64,000 nucleotides of DNA from Bacillota bacterium. Its GTDB lineage: Bacteria > Bacillota > Clostridia > Acetivibrionales > DSM-1351. Location of the stretch: the NCBI GenBank assembly GCA_023444055.1, contig JAEZRV010000063.1, positions 1 to 64,000 of the forward strand, in the 5' to 3' direction. The translations under genes and the position numbers were made by a program. Below, piece by piece: positions 17,488 to 26,344 of the stretch. Position 1 is the first letter of the stretch; the number at the start of each line of letters is the position of its first letter. Under the pieces are notes generated by a model. The model was not told the origin of the DNA. It saw only the letters and a list, made by a program, of their open reading frames with translations, and did no database searches.

Positions 17488-20475
17488 ATGGGAGATAGAA
17501 TGACACCAATCCCATTTCATAATCTTATGGAATGGATTTTTGAGGAGAAGAAGTCAGGAAGAGTTTTTGGAGTGAGAGAGCCATTTATTAAAAAGAATAA
17601 TAATGTTCTCCATATATTCGGGGAGACTATTGAAACTCCTTATGGTCCAGCTGCAGGACCGAATACACAGCTAGCTCAAAATATCATCGCAGCTTATTAC
17701 TCTGGAAGTAGATTTTTTGAATTAAAAACGGTACAGATCATTGATGGAGAAGATTTACCAGTTAATAAGCCTTGTATTTTGGCTGATGATGAAGGATATA
17801 ACTGTGAGTGGTCAACAGAATTGCATGTTCATGAAGCATTGAACGAATATGTGAAAGCATGGATTGCGTTAAAGGTTTTATCGAAGGAATTTGGTTTAGG
17901 AGCAGAAAATGGCTCTGTATTTAATATGAGCGTCGGCTATGATCTAAAAGGTATTCAATCGGAGAAGGTTAATACTTTTATTGATAATATCATGGATGCT
18001 AAGAATACTTCGATTTGGAATGAATGTATAAGCTATCTTTTAGATAATGTTACAAAGTTTAAAAACATTGATAAAGAATACATTGAAAGCATATCCGGGG
18101 AGGTATGTACATCTATTACCGTATCAACCTTACATGGCTGTCCTCCTGAGGAAATTGAAAGTATTGCATCATATTTGATTAATGAAAAACATTTAAATAC
18201 TTATGTGAAATGTAATCCTACACTTTTAGGCTATGAAGCTGCACGTGAAATCATGGATAAAATGGGATATGATTATGTAGCTTTTGGTGATTTCCATTTT
18301 AAGGATGATTTGCAATTTGAAGATGCTGTTCCTATGCTTCAAAGATTGCAGAAAAAGGCTGATATGCTAGGTTTAGAGTTTGGTGTTAAGCTTACGAATA
18401 CTTTTCCAGTTGATGTGACGCATGATGAACTTCCAAGTGAAGAAATGTACATGTCAGGCCGTTCCTTATGTGCACTATCTTTATCCGTAGCTTATAAGCT
18501 TGCCAAGGCATTTGACGGAAAGCTACGCATATCATATTCAGGTGGAGCAGATTATTTTAATATAGATAAAATATTTAATCTTGGTATTTGGCCAATTACA
18601 ATGGCAACAACCTTCTTAAAAACAGGCGGATATCAAAGAGGCAAACAGATTGCAGAAAAATTGGAAAAATTAGAATACAAAGATTTTTCTGGTGTTGATG
18701 TAGAAGGCCTTGGAAGATTAATTGAAGAAATAAAAGTTGACAGACATCATACCAAGAGCGCTAAACCGCTACCTACAAGAAAAATAAGCAAAAAAGTACC
18801 GCTTTTAAGCTGTTTTATAGCGCCATGCGGTGAGGGGTGTCCAATTCACCAGGACATTCCGGCTTATTTAAAGCTTGTTAAGGAAGGACAGTATACAAAA
18901 GCTCTTGAAGTAATAACAGATAAAAATGCACTTCCATTCATTACTGGTACAATATGCAGTCATGCCTGTATGTCAAAGTGTACCCGTAATTTTTACGATG
19001 AATCCATTCATATCCGTAGTACCAAATTGGTAGCAGCAGAAAATGGTTATGATAAGCTTTATAAAGATTTAAAAGCTTCTAATAAACATAATAATAAAAA
19101 TGTAGCTATTGTAGGTGCAGGTCCTGCGGGCATTGCTTGTGCGTTCTTTTTAGCAAGAGAAGGTGCGAAGGTAACTGTTTTTGAAAAAAGGGCAGAAGCT
19201 GGCGGTGTTGTTAAATATGTAATTCCGGAATTTCGTATCTCAAATGAAGCAATCGAAAAGGATGTGCAGCTTGCAGTCAAATTAGGTGTTAAATTTGAAT
19301 ACAATCATGAAATAAAGAGTTTGGACGAATTAAAAGCTGGTGGATTTGATGCAATTGTACTTGCGGTAGGAGCAACGAAGAGCATATCGATTGGAATTGA
19401 AAGTGATAATGAAATTAACGCAATTGAGTTTTTGGATGCATGTAAAAATGCCCCTGAGACTGTAAGTCTTGGTAAAAATGTAGTGGTTATTGGTGCAGGA
19501 AATACGGCGATGGATGTTGCAAGAGCTGCAAAGAGAATGCCTGGAGTTGAAAATGTATCCATTGTATATCGTCGTACAATAAAATATATGCCAGCAGATG
19601 AAGAAGAGTTAGATATGGCAGTAGAAGATGGGGTTGAACTTAAGGTTTTATTGGCTCCTGTATATCAAAAGAACGGTAAATTAGTATGTCATAAGGTAGT
19701 TCTTGGAGAAATGGATGCTTCAGGAAGGCAAAAGCCTATCGTGACAGATGAAGAAGTCATAATTGATGCAGATACGGTTGTAGCATCACTGGGCGAGAAG
19801 GTGGACGGAGCGTTCTATAAAAAACTGGGGCTGGAATTAACTGACCGTGGTCAGGTATTATTAAAACGTGAAAAAATGGAATCTTCAATACCAAATGTCT
19901 ATGTGATTGGAGATGGTGCAAATGGAGCAGCAACTGTAGTACAGGCTATTCGTGATGCTTCTGTTGCAACAAACTCTATTTTAGGCCTTGACCCAAGAAA
20001 AGTAATTGAACTTGATAGTGATAAGGAGAAAGTGGGCGAAAAGAAGGGTATCTTAGTACACGCTGAAGAACCTAAGGATGAAGCCGATCGTTGTCTTGAG
20101 TGCAATCAGGTTTGTGAAGCTTGTGTGGATGTATGTCCTAACAGGGCTAATATATCAATAAAGGTTCCGGGCACTTATATGCGTCAGATTCTTCACGTAG
20201 ATTATATGTGTAACGAATGTGGTAATTGCAAGAGTTTTTGTCCATATGACAGTTCTCCATACAAAGAAAAGATAACTTTATTCCATACCTTAGCTGAGTT
20301 TGAGGATAGTAAGAATGAAGGATTTGTACTGCTTGACGAGGATAAAAAGATTTTCAGAGTAAGATTTGGCAACATGGTAAAGGATGTAGAAATTAAGAAT
20401 TGTGACTTGGATGAGGGGATTAAAAATTACATTTTAGCGGTTTATGAGGACTATCGCTATATCATGATGAAATAA
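17488..20475 (+). CDS. ygfK: YgfK, multidomain flavin/iron-sulfur oxidoreductase
   Basis: A 995-residue protein in four parts. Residues 1 to ~430 resemble a dihydropyrimidine/dihydroorotate dehydrogenase-type FMN barrel (SYSGGADYFNID). A GltD-like Cys-rich segment follows (CFIAPCGEGCPIHQDIPAYL near 441). The FAD site VAIVGAGPAGIACAF is near 538 and a second dinucleotide site VVVIGAGNTAMDVARAA near 666. The C-terminal part holds ferredoxin clusters (CLECNQVCEACVDVCP near 868 and CNECGNCKSFCPYD near 912). It is annotated elsewhere as a putative selenate reductase subunit, but in purine clusters it more likely reduces a purine-derived ring with NAD(P)H. Both roles are inference. It follows ssnA by 12 bases. 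Confidence 0.92.
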   Translation: MGDRMTPIPFHNLMEWIFEEKKSGRVFGVREPFIKKNNNVLHIFGETIETPYGPAAGPNTQLAQNIIAAYYSGSRFFELKTVQIIDGEDLPVNKPCILADDEGYNCEWSTELHVHEALNEYVKAWIALKVLSKEFGLGAENGSVFNMSVGYDLKGIQSEKVNTFIDNIMDAKNTSIWNECISYLLDNVTKFKNIDKEYIESISGEVCTSITVSTLHGCPPEEIESIASYLINEKHLNTYVKCNPTLLGYEAAREIMDKMGYDYVAFGDFHFKDDLQFEDAVPMLQRLQKKADMLGLEFGVKLTNTFPVDVTHDELPSEEMYMSGRSLCALSLSVAYKLAKAFDGKLRISYSGGADYFNIDKIFNLGIWPITMATTFLKTGGYQRGKQIAEKLEKLEYKDFSGVDVEGLGRLIEEIKVDRHHTKSAKPLPTRKISKKVPLLSCFIAPCGEGCPIHQDIPAYLKLVKEGQYTKALEVITDKNALPFITGTICSHACMSKCTRNFYDESIHIRSTKLVAAENGYDKLYKDLKASNKHNNKNVAIVGAGPAGIACAFFLAREGAKVTVFEKRAEAGGVVKYVIPEFRISNEAIEKDVQLAVKLGVKFEYNHEIKSLDELKAGGFDAIVLAVGATKSISIGIESDNEINAIEFLDACKNAPETVSLGKNVVVIGAGNTAMDVARAAKRMPGVENVSIVYRRTIKYMPADEEELDMAVEDGVELKVLLAPVYQKNGKLVCHKVVLGEMDASGRQKPIVTDEEVIIDADTVVASLGEKVDGAFYKKLGLELTDRGQVLLKREKMESSIPNVYVIGDGANGAATVVQAIRDASVATNSILGLDPRKVIELDSDKEKVGEKKGILVHAEEPKDEADRCLECNQVCEACVDVCPNRANISIKVPGTYMRQILHVDYMCNECGNCKSFCPYDSSPYKEKITLFHTLAEFEDSKNEGFVLLDEDKKIFRVRFGNMVKDVEIKNCDLDEGIKNYILAVYEDYRYIMMK

Positions 20476-20612
20476 CGAGGCGAAAGATTCTTTAGGTGGG
20501 GGTACAGTTTCGGTTTGCAGACGGTGAGTATATCCCTGCCTCGTTGAAACGCAGCAGCGATAAGAAAATTTTTCTACAACCGAAAAATTTTCTTTGAACT
20601 GATGCGTTATAA
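20474..20612. repeat. Intergenic repeat element with long hairpin, copy 1
   Basis: Begins with AACGAGGC inside the ygfK stop and ends in GCGTTATAAT. It contains AAGAAAATTTTTC/GAAAAATTTTCTT, a perfect 13-bp stem. It shares several blocks in order (AACGAGGCGAAA, TAGGTGG, GGTTT.CA..CGGTGA, ATTTTCTTTGAA) with 38393-38495. The short element at 46023-46069 shares the same ends. It fills the gap before hyuA. Confidence 0.55.
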
Positions 20613-20636
20613 TTAAGAAAAATTGAGGTGATAAGT

Positions 20637-22016
20637 GTGAGCCTTCTATTAAAGGGAGGAACAGTAGTAACACCAGCGAGCAGAAAAATCTTAGACGTAA
20701 GGATACATGAAAATATTATTGCAGAGGTAGGAGAAGACCTGGAATTAAATGGAGATAAAGTGATAGATGTATCAGGGAAATTACTCTTTCCTGGGTTTAT
20801 TGATACCCATACACATTTTGAACTTGATGCAGGGGACTTCTTTACAGCGGATGATTTTAGTTCTGGGTCAAAGGCTGCAATAGCAGGAGGAACTACAACG
20901 ATATTGGACTTCTCTACTCAGAATAAGCATGAGACTCTTAAGGAAGCGCTTAATATATGGCATAAAAAAGCAGAAGGGCATTCATCCTGTGACTATGGAT
21001 TTCATATGTCAATCACCGATTGGAATGAAGAAACGAAAAAAGAACTTAAAGATATGACCAATAGCGGAGTCACCTCCTATAAGTTGTATATGGCATATAA
21101 TAATCTAAAAGTTAATTCTGGAGAAATATATGAAATTTTAAAAGAGGTGAAAGAGGAAAATGGAATTATTGGTGTACACTGTGAAAACGGGGACTTGGTG
21201 AATGAGTTGATAAAAGAACAAAAGTTATTAGGACATCTCACACCAAAAGCTCATCCGCTTTCCAGACCTGATGTGGTTGAAGCCGAAGCTGTGAGCCAGC
21301 TTTTAACCATCGCAAAGCTGGCAGAATCAACAATTAATATTGTACACCTTAGTACAAGAAAAGGTTATGAGATTATTAAGCAAGCCAGAGAACAAGGGCA
21401 GAAGGTATATGTTGAATCTTGCCCGCAATATTTTCTCTTTAATGATTCAAAATATGATTTGCCTGAATTTGAGAGTGCTAAATTTGTATTAGCACCTCCT
21501 CTTAGGAAGGAAGAAGATATTGAATGTCTTTGGGATGCTCTTAGTAATAGCCAGATAGATACAATAGGAACAGATCACTGTAGCTTTAATTTTAAAGGGC
21601 AAAAAGAAAGAGGTCGTAATGATTTTTCAATGATTCCAAATGGAATCCCAGGAGTAGAGCACCGTCCTGAGCTTATGTACACCTATGGGGTGGTGGAAGA
21701 AAAGATTACATTAGAGCAAATGTGTGCAGTGTTATCTACGAATGCTGCTAAATTATTTGGAATGTACCCCAAAAAAGGCATAATTCAAAAAGGTAGTGAT
21801 GCTGATATTGTTGTATGGGATCCAAATTACCAAGGTATTATAACCGCTAAGGATCAGATTCAAAACGTTGATTATACACCGTATGAAGGATTAAAGGTTA
21901 AAGGTAAAGCAGAGTATGTTTTCCTTAGAGGTAATTTGGTTGTAGAGAAAGGAAAAATCATTAAGGTGAATTCAGGAAAATATGTGTTCCGTAATAAAAG
22001 TCAGAATTTGTTTTAA
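20637..22016 (+). CDS. hyuA: Hydantoinase/dihydropyrimidinase
   Basis: Cyclic-amide hydrolase of 459 residues. The metal motif FIDTHTHFELD is near 58, the carbamylated Lys is in VTSYKLYMAY near 150, HCENGD near 181 and INIVHLST near 237 supply His ligands, and IGTDHCSF near 312 supplies the Asp. It opens hydantoin- or dihydropyrimidine-like rings. In the purine cluster it is the predicted ring-opening step after reduction. The GTG at 20637 follows GAGGTGAT; an in-frame GTG at 20628 lies in the ribosome site. It is separated from ygfK by the repeat element but is likely co-regulated. Confidence 0.92.
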   Translation: MSLLLKGGTVVTPASRKILDVRIHENIIAEVGEDLELNGDKVIDVSGKLLFPGFIDTHTHFELDAGDFFTADDFSSGSKAAIAGGTTTILDFSTQNKHETLKEALNIWHKKAEGHSSCDYGFHMSITDWNEETKKELKDMTNSGVTSYKLYMAYNNLKVNSGEIYEILKEVKEENGIIGVHCENGDLVNELIKEQKLLGHLTPKAHPLSRPDVVEAEAVSQLLTIAKLAESTINIVHLSTRKGYEIIKQAREQGQKVYVESCPQYFLFNDSKYDLPEFESAKFVLAPPLRKEEDIECLWDALSNSQIDTIGTDHCSFNFKGQKERGRNDFSMIPNGIPGVEHRPELMYTYGVVEEKITLEQMCAVLSTNAAKLFGMYPKKGIIQKGSDADIVVWDPNYQGIITAKDQIQNVDYTPYEGLKVKGKAEYVFLRGNLVVEKGKIIKVNSGKYVFRNKSQNLF

Positions 22017-22018
22017 AA

Positions 22019-22150
22019 GATTTTGCAGCAATTAATGCAATATATGCCGAATACTTCAAAGGTGAGGCTCCTGCAAGGTCTTGTGTTCAAGTTGCTAAGT
22101 TATCTAAGGGCGGATTGATTGAAATAGAAGCAATCGCTGTTAAAAATTAA
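22019..22150 (+). pseudogene. RidA (YjgF) C-terminal fragment
   Basis: Starting two bases after the hyuA stop, 43 codons read DFAAINAIYAEYFKGEAPAR then SCVQVAKLSKGGLIEIEAIAV, the C-terminal third of a RidA protein including the conserved ARSCV...LPKG-type motif. No start codon or N-terminus is present. RidA deaminates 2-aminoacrylate, the reactive intermediate made by diaminopropionate ammonia-lyase (ygeX, this locus), so a functional gene would have made sense here. The fragment looks like a deletion remnant. Confidence 0.8.
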
Positions 22151-22192
22151 ATATTAATTAAGCATACCTAAATGGGCGCTTAAGAATTATAT

Positions 22193-22235
22193 AAATATAG
22201 GAGTATGGCTTAAATCAGGTTATACTCCTATATTT
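22193..22235 (+). terminator. Terminator after hyuA
   Basis: AAATATAGGAGTAT pairs with ATACTCCTATATTT over a 15-base loop. Confidence 0.7.
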
Positions 22236-22525
22236 CGTATGCTAGCATGGGTGCAATGCATTACTACAAAAATGTGATAATATAAATTAGGGAACCATCG
22301 TATGTGATAACCGCATATACGATGGCGTGAGACATTGCAAATTAAAATAATTAACTCAACTTTCCCAGTTAAAAATCGTAGGTGTTCAACTTATCATTGG
22401 AAAGTTGAGTATTTAATTTCATCATACTCGATATTATGCGATTATTATGTTAAAATGTTTACTGTAAATTCTACTGTGATTCTTAGTGGGTTAATAAATA
22501 GATAAGTAATAGGGGAGAACGCAAT
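22236..22525. repeat. Gap with two inverted repeats upstream of tetR
   Basis: Non-coding. A hairpin CCATCGTAT/ATACGATGG lies at 22295-22325. A wider inverted repeat AACTCAACTTTCC/GGAAAGTTGAGT lies at 22353-22410. Its left arm with flank (16 bases, 22351-22366) recurs exactly in reverse complement at 51699-51714 before the histidine kinase gene, which suggests a dispersed miniature element. Confidence 0.5.
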
Positions 22526-23140
22526 ATGCATGAAATGAATATAGAACAAAACAAACGAATTTTAAATGCGGCATTGGACGTAGTAAATAAGAAAAATATT
22601 AGTGGGACAAGAATGCATTTGATAGCTAACCAAGCTAAAATGGTTCAGTCTAACGTTTATTATTATTATAAGACAAAAGAAGAATTGATGATGGCGTTAC
22701 AGGAATACATTTGGGAAGAGTGTTATGATATAAGAAGAATAGAGAAAAAACATAGTAAGGATAATCTCGAAAGTCAATTAGATGTTTTTTTTAATCAGAA
22801 AAAAAGATTAATTTTAAATAAACATAAATATGATTTTGCAGAAATTGAGTTTTGGGTGCATAGTAAGACTAATGACAAAATTCATATGCAGTTTATCAAA
22901 AATTATGAAAATTGGAGAACGGAAATAAGGGAGATATTAAAAAAGTATTGTCCTGATTTGGATGAAGTGAATAAGCAGATAATACCTTATACTTTAATAT
23001 CATTATTGCAGGGGGCGACCATCCAATACTTTATTGATAAAAATAACTTTGATATTGATAACTATTTTAAATTATCTAAACAAATGATATTAAATCAAAT
23101 AAACAATGCTACAAAACAAGTAACTGACTATAGCAAATAG
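22526..23140 (+). CDS. TetR/AcrR family transcriptional regulator
   Basis: A 204-residue one-component regulator. The N-terminal helix-turn-helix is NKRILNAALDVVNKKNISGTRMHLIANQAKMVQSNVYYYYKTKEELMMAL in outline, and the all-helical ligand domain has no recognisable signature. It lies between the ssnA-ygfK-hyuA operon and the permease. Palindromes typical of TetR operators occur upstream of the permease (twice) and ssnA (once), so it probably controls the purine genes in response to a purine or pathway intermediate. The ligand is unknown. The start ATG follows GGGGAG. Confidence 0.85.
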   Translation: MHEMNIEQNKRILNAALDVVNKKNISGTRMHLIANQAKMVQSNVYYYYKTKEELMMALQEYIWEECYDIRRIEKKHSKDNLESQLDVFFNQKKRLILNKHKYDFAEIEFWVHSKTNDKIHMQFIKNYENWRTEIREILKKYCPDLDEVNKQIIPYTLISLLQGATIQYFIDKNNFDIDNYFKLSKQMILNQINNATKQVTDYSK

Positions 23141-23199
23141 TATCAAATTTGACAGAGAATTTTTGTGCAGTTTTTGTAGAAAATGCACAAAAAACGTCG

Positions 23200-23228
23200 T
23201 TGACAATTCGATTTTTATATATTATTAT
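23200..23228 (+). promoter_or_regulatory. Sigma-A-type promoter of the permease leader
   Basis: TTGACA, a 17-base spacer and TATTAT. Transcription would start about 23235, just before the first terminator-operator unit, giving an unusually long leader of ~525 bases. Confidence 0.6.
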
Positions 23229-23244
23229 TAAAAAGTGAAATGGA

Positions 23245-23373
23245 GCCGGTTTTTTTTCCCTTAATCTTAATTAATAGAAAAATAATGATTATAGGAAAGA
23301 ACCGGAATTTTTTTGATCAAGATTAGACTGATTAGTCAATCTGTTCAAAGAGAGGGAACGTTGAAAAGTAAGG
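23245..23373 (+). repeat. Permease leader unit A: terminator hairpin plus operator
   Basis: GCCGGTTTTTTTTCC and GGAAAGAACCGG form a stem followed by seven Ts (23245-23314). The palindrome AGACTGATTAGTCAATCT follows at 23325-23342, then CAAAGAGAGGGAACGTTGAAAA. The whole arrangement recurs at 23531-23672. It reads as an intrinsic terminator or attenuator followed by a TetR-type operator. Confidence 0.6.
23325..23342 (+). promoter_or_regulatory. TetR-type operator A
   Basis: AGACTGATTAGTCAATCT is an imperfect palindrome matching operator B and the ssnA site. Confidence 0.55.
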
Positions 23374-23530
23374 GTATATAGTAATAAAAAACTTTTGTTA
23401 AAACAAGTAGCAATAAAAAGAAAAATTGTTTACTTTTAAGTTAGAAAGGATGTGATAGATGATAAAATGAATAATATTTTGAAAATAAGGGGATGTTAAA
23501 AAAATAAGACTTGGTTACTATTATGTGGCG

Positions 23531-23672
23531 GCCGGTTTTTCCTTAATCTAGTCAGTGGGAAAATAGACATTGATTAAAATTTTTGATACATAGGAAAGAA
23601 CCGGATGTTTTTTAAACAATAATAGATTGACTGGTCAATCTGTGCAAAGAGAGAAAACGTTGGAAAATGAGG
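23531..23672 (+). repeat. Permease leader unit B: terminator hairpin plus operator
   Basis: Diverged second copy of unit A, 286 bases downstream: GCCGGTTTTTCC and GGAAAGAACCGG, then ATGTTTTTT (to 23613), then the operator at 23624-23641 and CAAAGAGAGAAAACGTTGGAAAA. The sequence between the two units is non-coding. Confidence 0.6.
23624..23641 (+). promoter_or_regulatory. TetR-type operator B
   Basis: AGATTGACTGGTCAATCT has perfect 8-bp half-sites around TG, the best copy in the window. It lies 120 bases before the permease start. Confidence 0.6.
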
Positions 23673-23724
23673 AAGAATAGTATACTTATATGTTTTTGTA
23701 TACTAGAAAATTTTGAATGGTTGT

Positions 23725-23750
23725 TTTAATAAAAACTTTTATTAAAGGAG
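23725..23750 (+). promoter_or_regulatory. Hairpin abutting the permease ribosome site
   Basis: TTTAATAAAA and TTTTATTAAA form a perfect 10-bp stem that ends directly at the GGAG ribosome site (23747-23750). It is weak (all A-T) but could modulate translation. Confidence 0.35.
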
Positions 23751-23760
23751 AATAGTGCAG

Positions 23761-25116
23761 ATGGAAAATGAAAAAATGATTGACAGATCTAATGAAAAGT
23801 TGCCTGTATCAAAGTTAATTCCACTAGGACTTCAGCATGTTTTAGCTATGTATGCGGGTGCTGTTGCAGTACCGTTAATAGTCGGAGCAGCCGTAGGTCT
23901 AACTGCTACACAAATTGCTGTACTTGTTGCACTTGATCTTTTTGCTTGTGGAATAGCTACACTGATACAAGCCCTTGGTATTGGGAACTTTGTAGGTGTT
24001 AAATTGCCTGCGATTTTAGGTTGCTCTTTCGCCGCCGTAAGTCCATTAATTAGTATTGGTACTACCAGTGGCATGAACACTGCTTACGGGGCGATTTTGG
24101 TGGCAGGTCTAATTGTTATAATAATTGCACCTCTTTACGGTAAAATACTACGTTTTTTCCCAACAGTTGTTACTGGAGCTACGTTAACTATGATAGGATT
24201 ATCTTTGATTCCAGTTGCAATTACTAATATGGGTGGCGGCTATGTAGAAGATTTTGGTGCCCCCAAATATTTAGGATTAGCAATGTTTACAATATTAATC
24301 GTTATTTTTTGCAATAGGTTCTTTAAAGGTTTTGCTCAATCTTTATCTGTACTAATTGCTTTGGTAGTAGGTACAATTGTAGCTATACCATTGGGATTAG
24401 TGAATATGACGGAGGTTAATAATGCAGCTTGGTTTGGATTACCTAGAATATTCTATTTAGGAGCTCCAAAATTTGAGTTAAGTAGTATCGGACTTATGAC
24501 TATCGTTATGTTAATAGTAATGGTTGAATCTACTGGAAGTTTTATGGGTCTTGCTAGAATTTGTGGCAAAAAAGTTGGAGAAAAAGAATTAGTAAGAGGT
24601 TTCAGAGCAGAGGGCTTAGCTACAATAGTTGGTGGTGTATTTAACTCCTTCCCATATACAACTTTTGCCCAAAATATTGGTCTTGTTTCAATGACGAAAG
24701 TATACAGCCGCTGGGTAGTTGTAGCTTCTGGTGGTATATTAATGCTTCTTGGCTTATGTCCTAAATTTGCAGCATTGGCTACTATTATACCTGCACCAGT
24801 ATTTGGCGGAGCAACAGGAATAATGTTTGCAATGGTTGCTATCGCAGGAATTCAATCCTTAGCTACTGTAGATTTTGGCAAAGTAGGTAATATGTTAACA
24901 GCTGCTGTTTCTTTAACATTAGGTATTGGTATTACTGTTAATGCTTCCATATTAAGTAAAATGCCTTCAGTAATAGAGACTGTATTTAGCAGTGCTATTG
25001 CTACTACAGCATTATCTGCAATCGTATTGAATGCAGTTTTAAATTGGGGAGATAAATCATCATTTGGAGATAAAGATAGTGCAGCTGAGGTGGCCGCGAA
25101 TTCAAAACATACGTAA
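23761..25116 (+). CDS. NCS2 family xanthine/urate permease
   Basis: A 451-residue nucleobase:cation symporter-2 with about 14 membrane segments. GLQHVLAMYAGAVAVPLIVG opens the first helices, and the family signature region is VESTGSFMGLARI...GFRAEGLATIVGGVFNSFPYTTFAQNIGL in outline, with the conserved Glu and Asn residues. It imports xanthine, urate or a related purine for the surrounding catabolic genes. The ATG at 23761 sits 10 bases after AAGGAG, and an in-frame GTG at 23755 is an alternative. The long leader with duplicated operators suggests tight control. Confidence 0.9.
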   Translation: MENEKMIDRSNEKLPVSKLIPLGLQHVLAMYAGAVAVPLIVGAAVGLTATQIAVLVALDLFACGIATLIQALGIGNFVGVKLPAILGCSFAAVSPLISIGTTSGMNTAYGAILVAGLIVIIIAPLYGKILRFFPTVVTGATLTMIGLSLIPVAITNMGGGYVEDFGAPKYLGLAMFTILIVIFCNRFFKGFAQSLSVLIALVVGTIVAIPLGLVNMTEVNNAAWFGLPRIFYLGAPKFELSSIGLMTIVMLIVMVESTGSFMGLARICGKKVGEKELVRGFRAEGLATIVGGVFNSFPYTTFAQNIGLVSMTKVYSRWVVVASGGILMLLGLCPKFAALATIIPAPVFGGATGIMFAMVAIAGIQSLATVDFGKVGNMLTAAVSLTLGIGITVNASILSKMPSVIETVFSSAIATTALSAIVLNAVLNWGDKSSFGDKDSAAEVAANSKHT

Positions 25117-25221
25117 GAGAGTATCAGCTGAGTTCTTTTTATAGTTGCAATGATTATGCATTTAAATTATGTAAAATAGAAATATTATATAGTTAATAAG
25201 ATGAATGAAAAGGGAATGCTT

Positions 25222-26247
25222 ATGAAAGAATTTTATGAATTAATCGGGAATATACCTACGTATAACGAAAACATCGTTGTTAAAGTAATTGATGGTAAGT
25301 ATGCGGGTGAAACAGCGATATTCTCAGGTGGAAATATAATTTATTCCTCCTTAAATAATGAATTCTTTCACGGTATGAGCTATGAATTGATTCATACTAG
25401 CTCATGTCAATTACATCACATTGATGGACAAAGAGTCTTCTGTGAAGTACTTAGTAACGAGAAGAAGATCGTGATTTGTGGTGGAGGGCATGTCTCAATC
25501 CCAATTATAAAAATGGCTAAAATGTTAGGCTTTTCGGTGACTGTAATTGAAGACCGTCTAAAGTTTGCTGATAATGCTAAAGCAGCTGGAGCAGATAACT
25601 TGCTATTTGATGAATTTTCCAGTGCCTTAAATAAAATAACAGGGGATAAGGAAACTTATTTCGTGATTGTAACAAGAGGTCATCGCTATGATCAGGCTTG
25701 CCTGGAAGAGATTTTAAAGAAAGTCAATGCCTATATTGGGATGATAGGAAGTAAAGCCCGTGTGAAGCGGATTAAAGAGCTTTTAAGTGAAAATGGCTAT
25801 AATGATAGTGTGCTAGCAGGAATTTACTCTCCGATTGGACTAAAAATTGGTGCTGAAACACCGGAAGAGATAGCGGTATCAATTATGGCAGAAATAATAC
25901 AAGTTAAAAATAAAATGAAAAAAGGTTATGGATATCCTAAAGAAATTATTAATGCAATTCTTAGTGACAAAACAGGAGAGATACCGAAGGTTTTAGCTAC
26001 TATCATCTCAAGAAAAGGTTCTGCACCGCGAGAAATAGGTACAAAAATGTTAATCTACAAAGATGGGACTACGGTAGGAACAATCGGAGGTGGATGTGTA
26101 GAGGCTGATATCTGTAGTAAGGCTCGATTAATGGAAAAGGATCAAAAGCCAAAAATATATACTATGGATATGACAGGTCGTGAAGCTGAAGAAGATGGCA
26201 TGGTTTGCGGCGGTATCGTAGAAATTTTGTTGGAACCGTTGTATTAG
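25222..26247 (+). CDS. XdhC/CoxI family molybdoenzyme maturation factor
   Basis: A 341-residue protein with the XdhC Rossmann domain in the middle (KKIVICGGGHVSIPIIKMAK near 88, VTRGHRYD near 154, GMIGSKARVKRIKELL near 180) and the XdhC_CoxI domain at the C-terminus (SRKGSAPREIGTKML near 264, TIGGGCVEADI near 290). XdhC proteins insert sulfurated molybdenum cofactor into xanthine dehydrogenase, so one or both hydroxylases here are likely clients. The domain order is reversed relative to the classical XdhC. The ATG at 25222 follows AAAAGGGA; the upstream ATG at 25201 has no ribosome site. Confidence 0.85.
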   Translation: MKEFYELIGNIPTYNENIVVKVIDGKYAGETAIFSGGNIIYSSLNNEFFHGMSYELIHTSSCQLHHIDGQRVFCEVLSNEKKIVICGGGHVSIPIIKMAKMLGFSVTVIEDRLKFADNAKAAGADNLLFDEFSSALNKITGDKETYFVIVTRGHRYDQACLEEILKKVNAYIGMIGSKARVKRIKELLSENGYNDSVLAGIYSPIGLKIGAETPEEIAVSIMAEIIQVKNKMKKGYGYPKEIINAILSDKTGEIPKVLATIISRKGSAPREIGTKMLIYKDGTTVGTIGGGCVEADICSKARLMEKDQKPKIYTMDMTGREAEEDGMVCGGIVEILLEPLY

Positions 26248-26300
26248 GTTTTTTAGGAATACAAAACATACAAGTATTTGATGTTTTATCATTTTTTCTT

Positions 26301-26344
26301 AAGATTTAAGTGTCAAATGCACATTTTGACACTTAAATCTTTTT
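26301..26344 (+). terminator. Terminator after the XdhC-like gene
   Basis: AAGATTTAAGTGTCAAA pairs with TTTGACACTTAAATCTT and is followed by TTTAA. Confidence 0.8.

Noticed and set aside
23141..23760. Classical purine (guanine/adenine/xanthine-I) riboswitch before the permease
   Set aside because: I could not find the conserved purine-aptamer core. The region is explained better by duplicated terminator-operator units.
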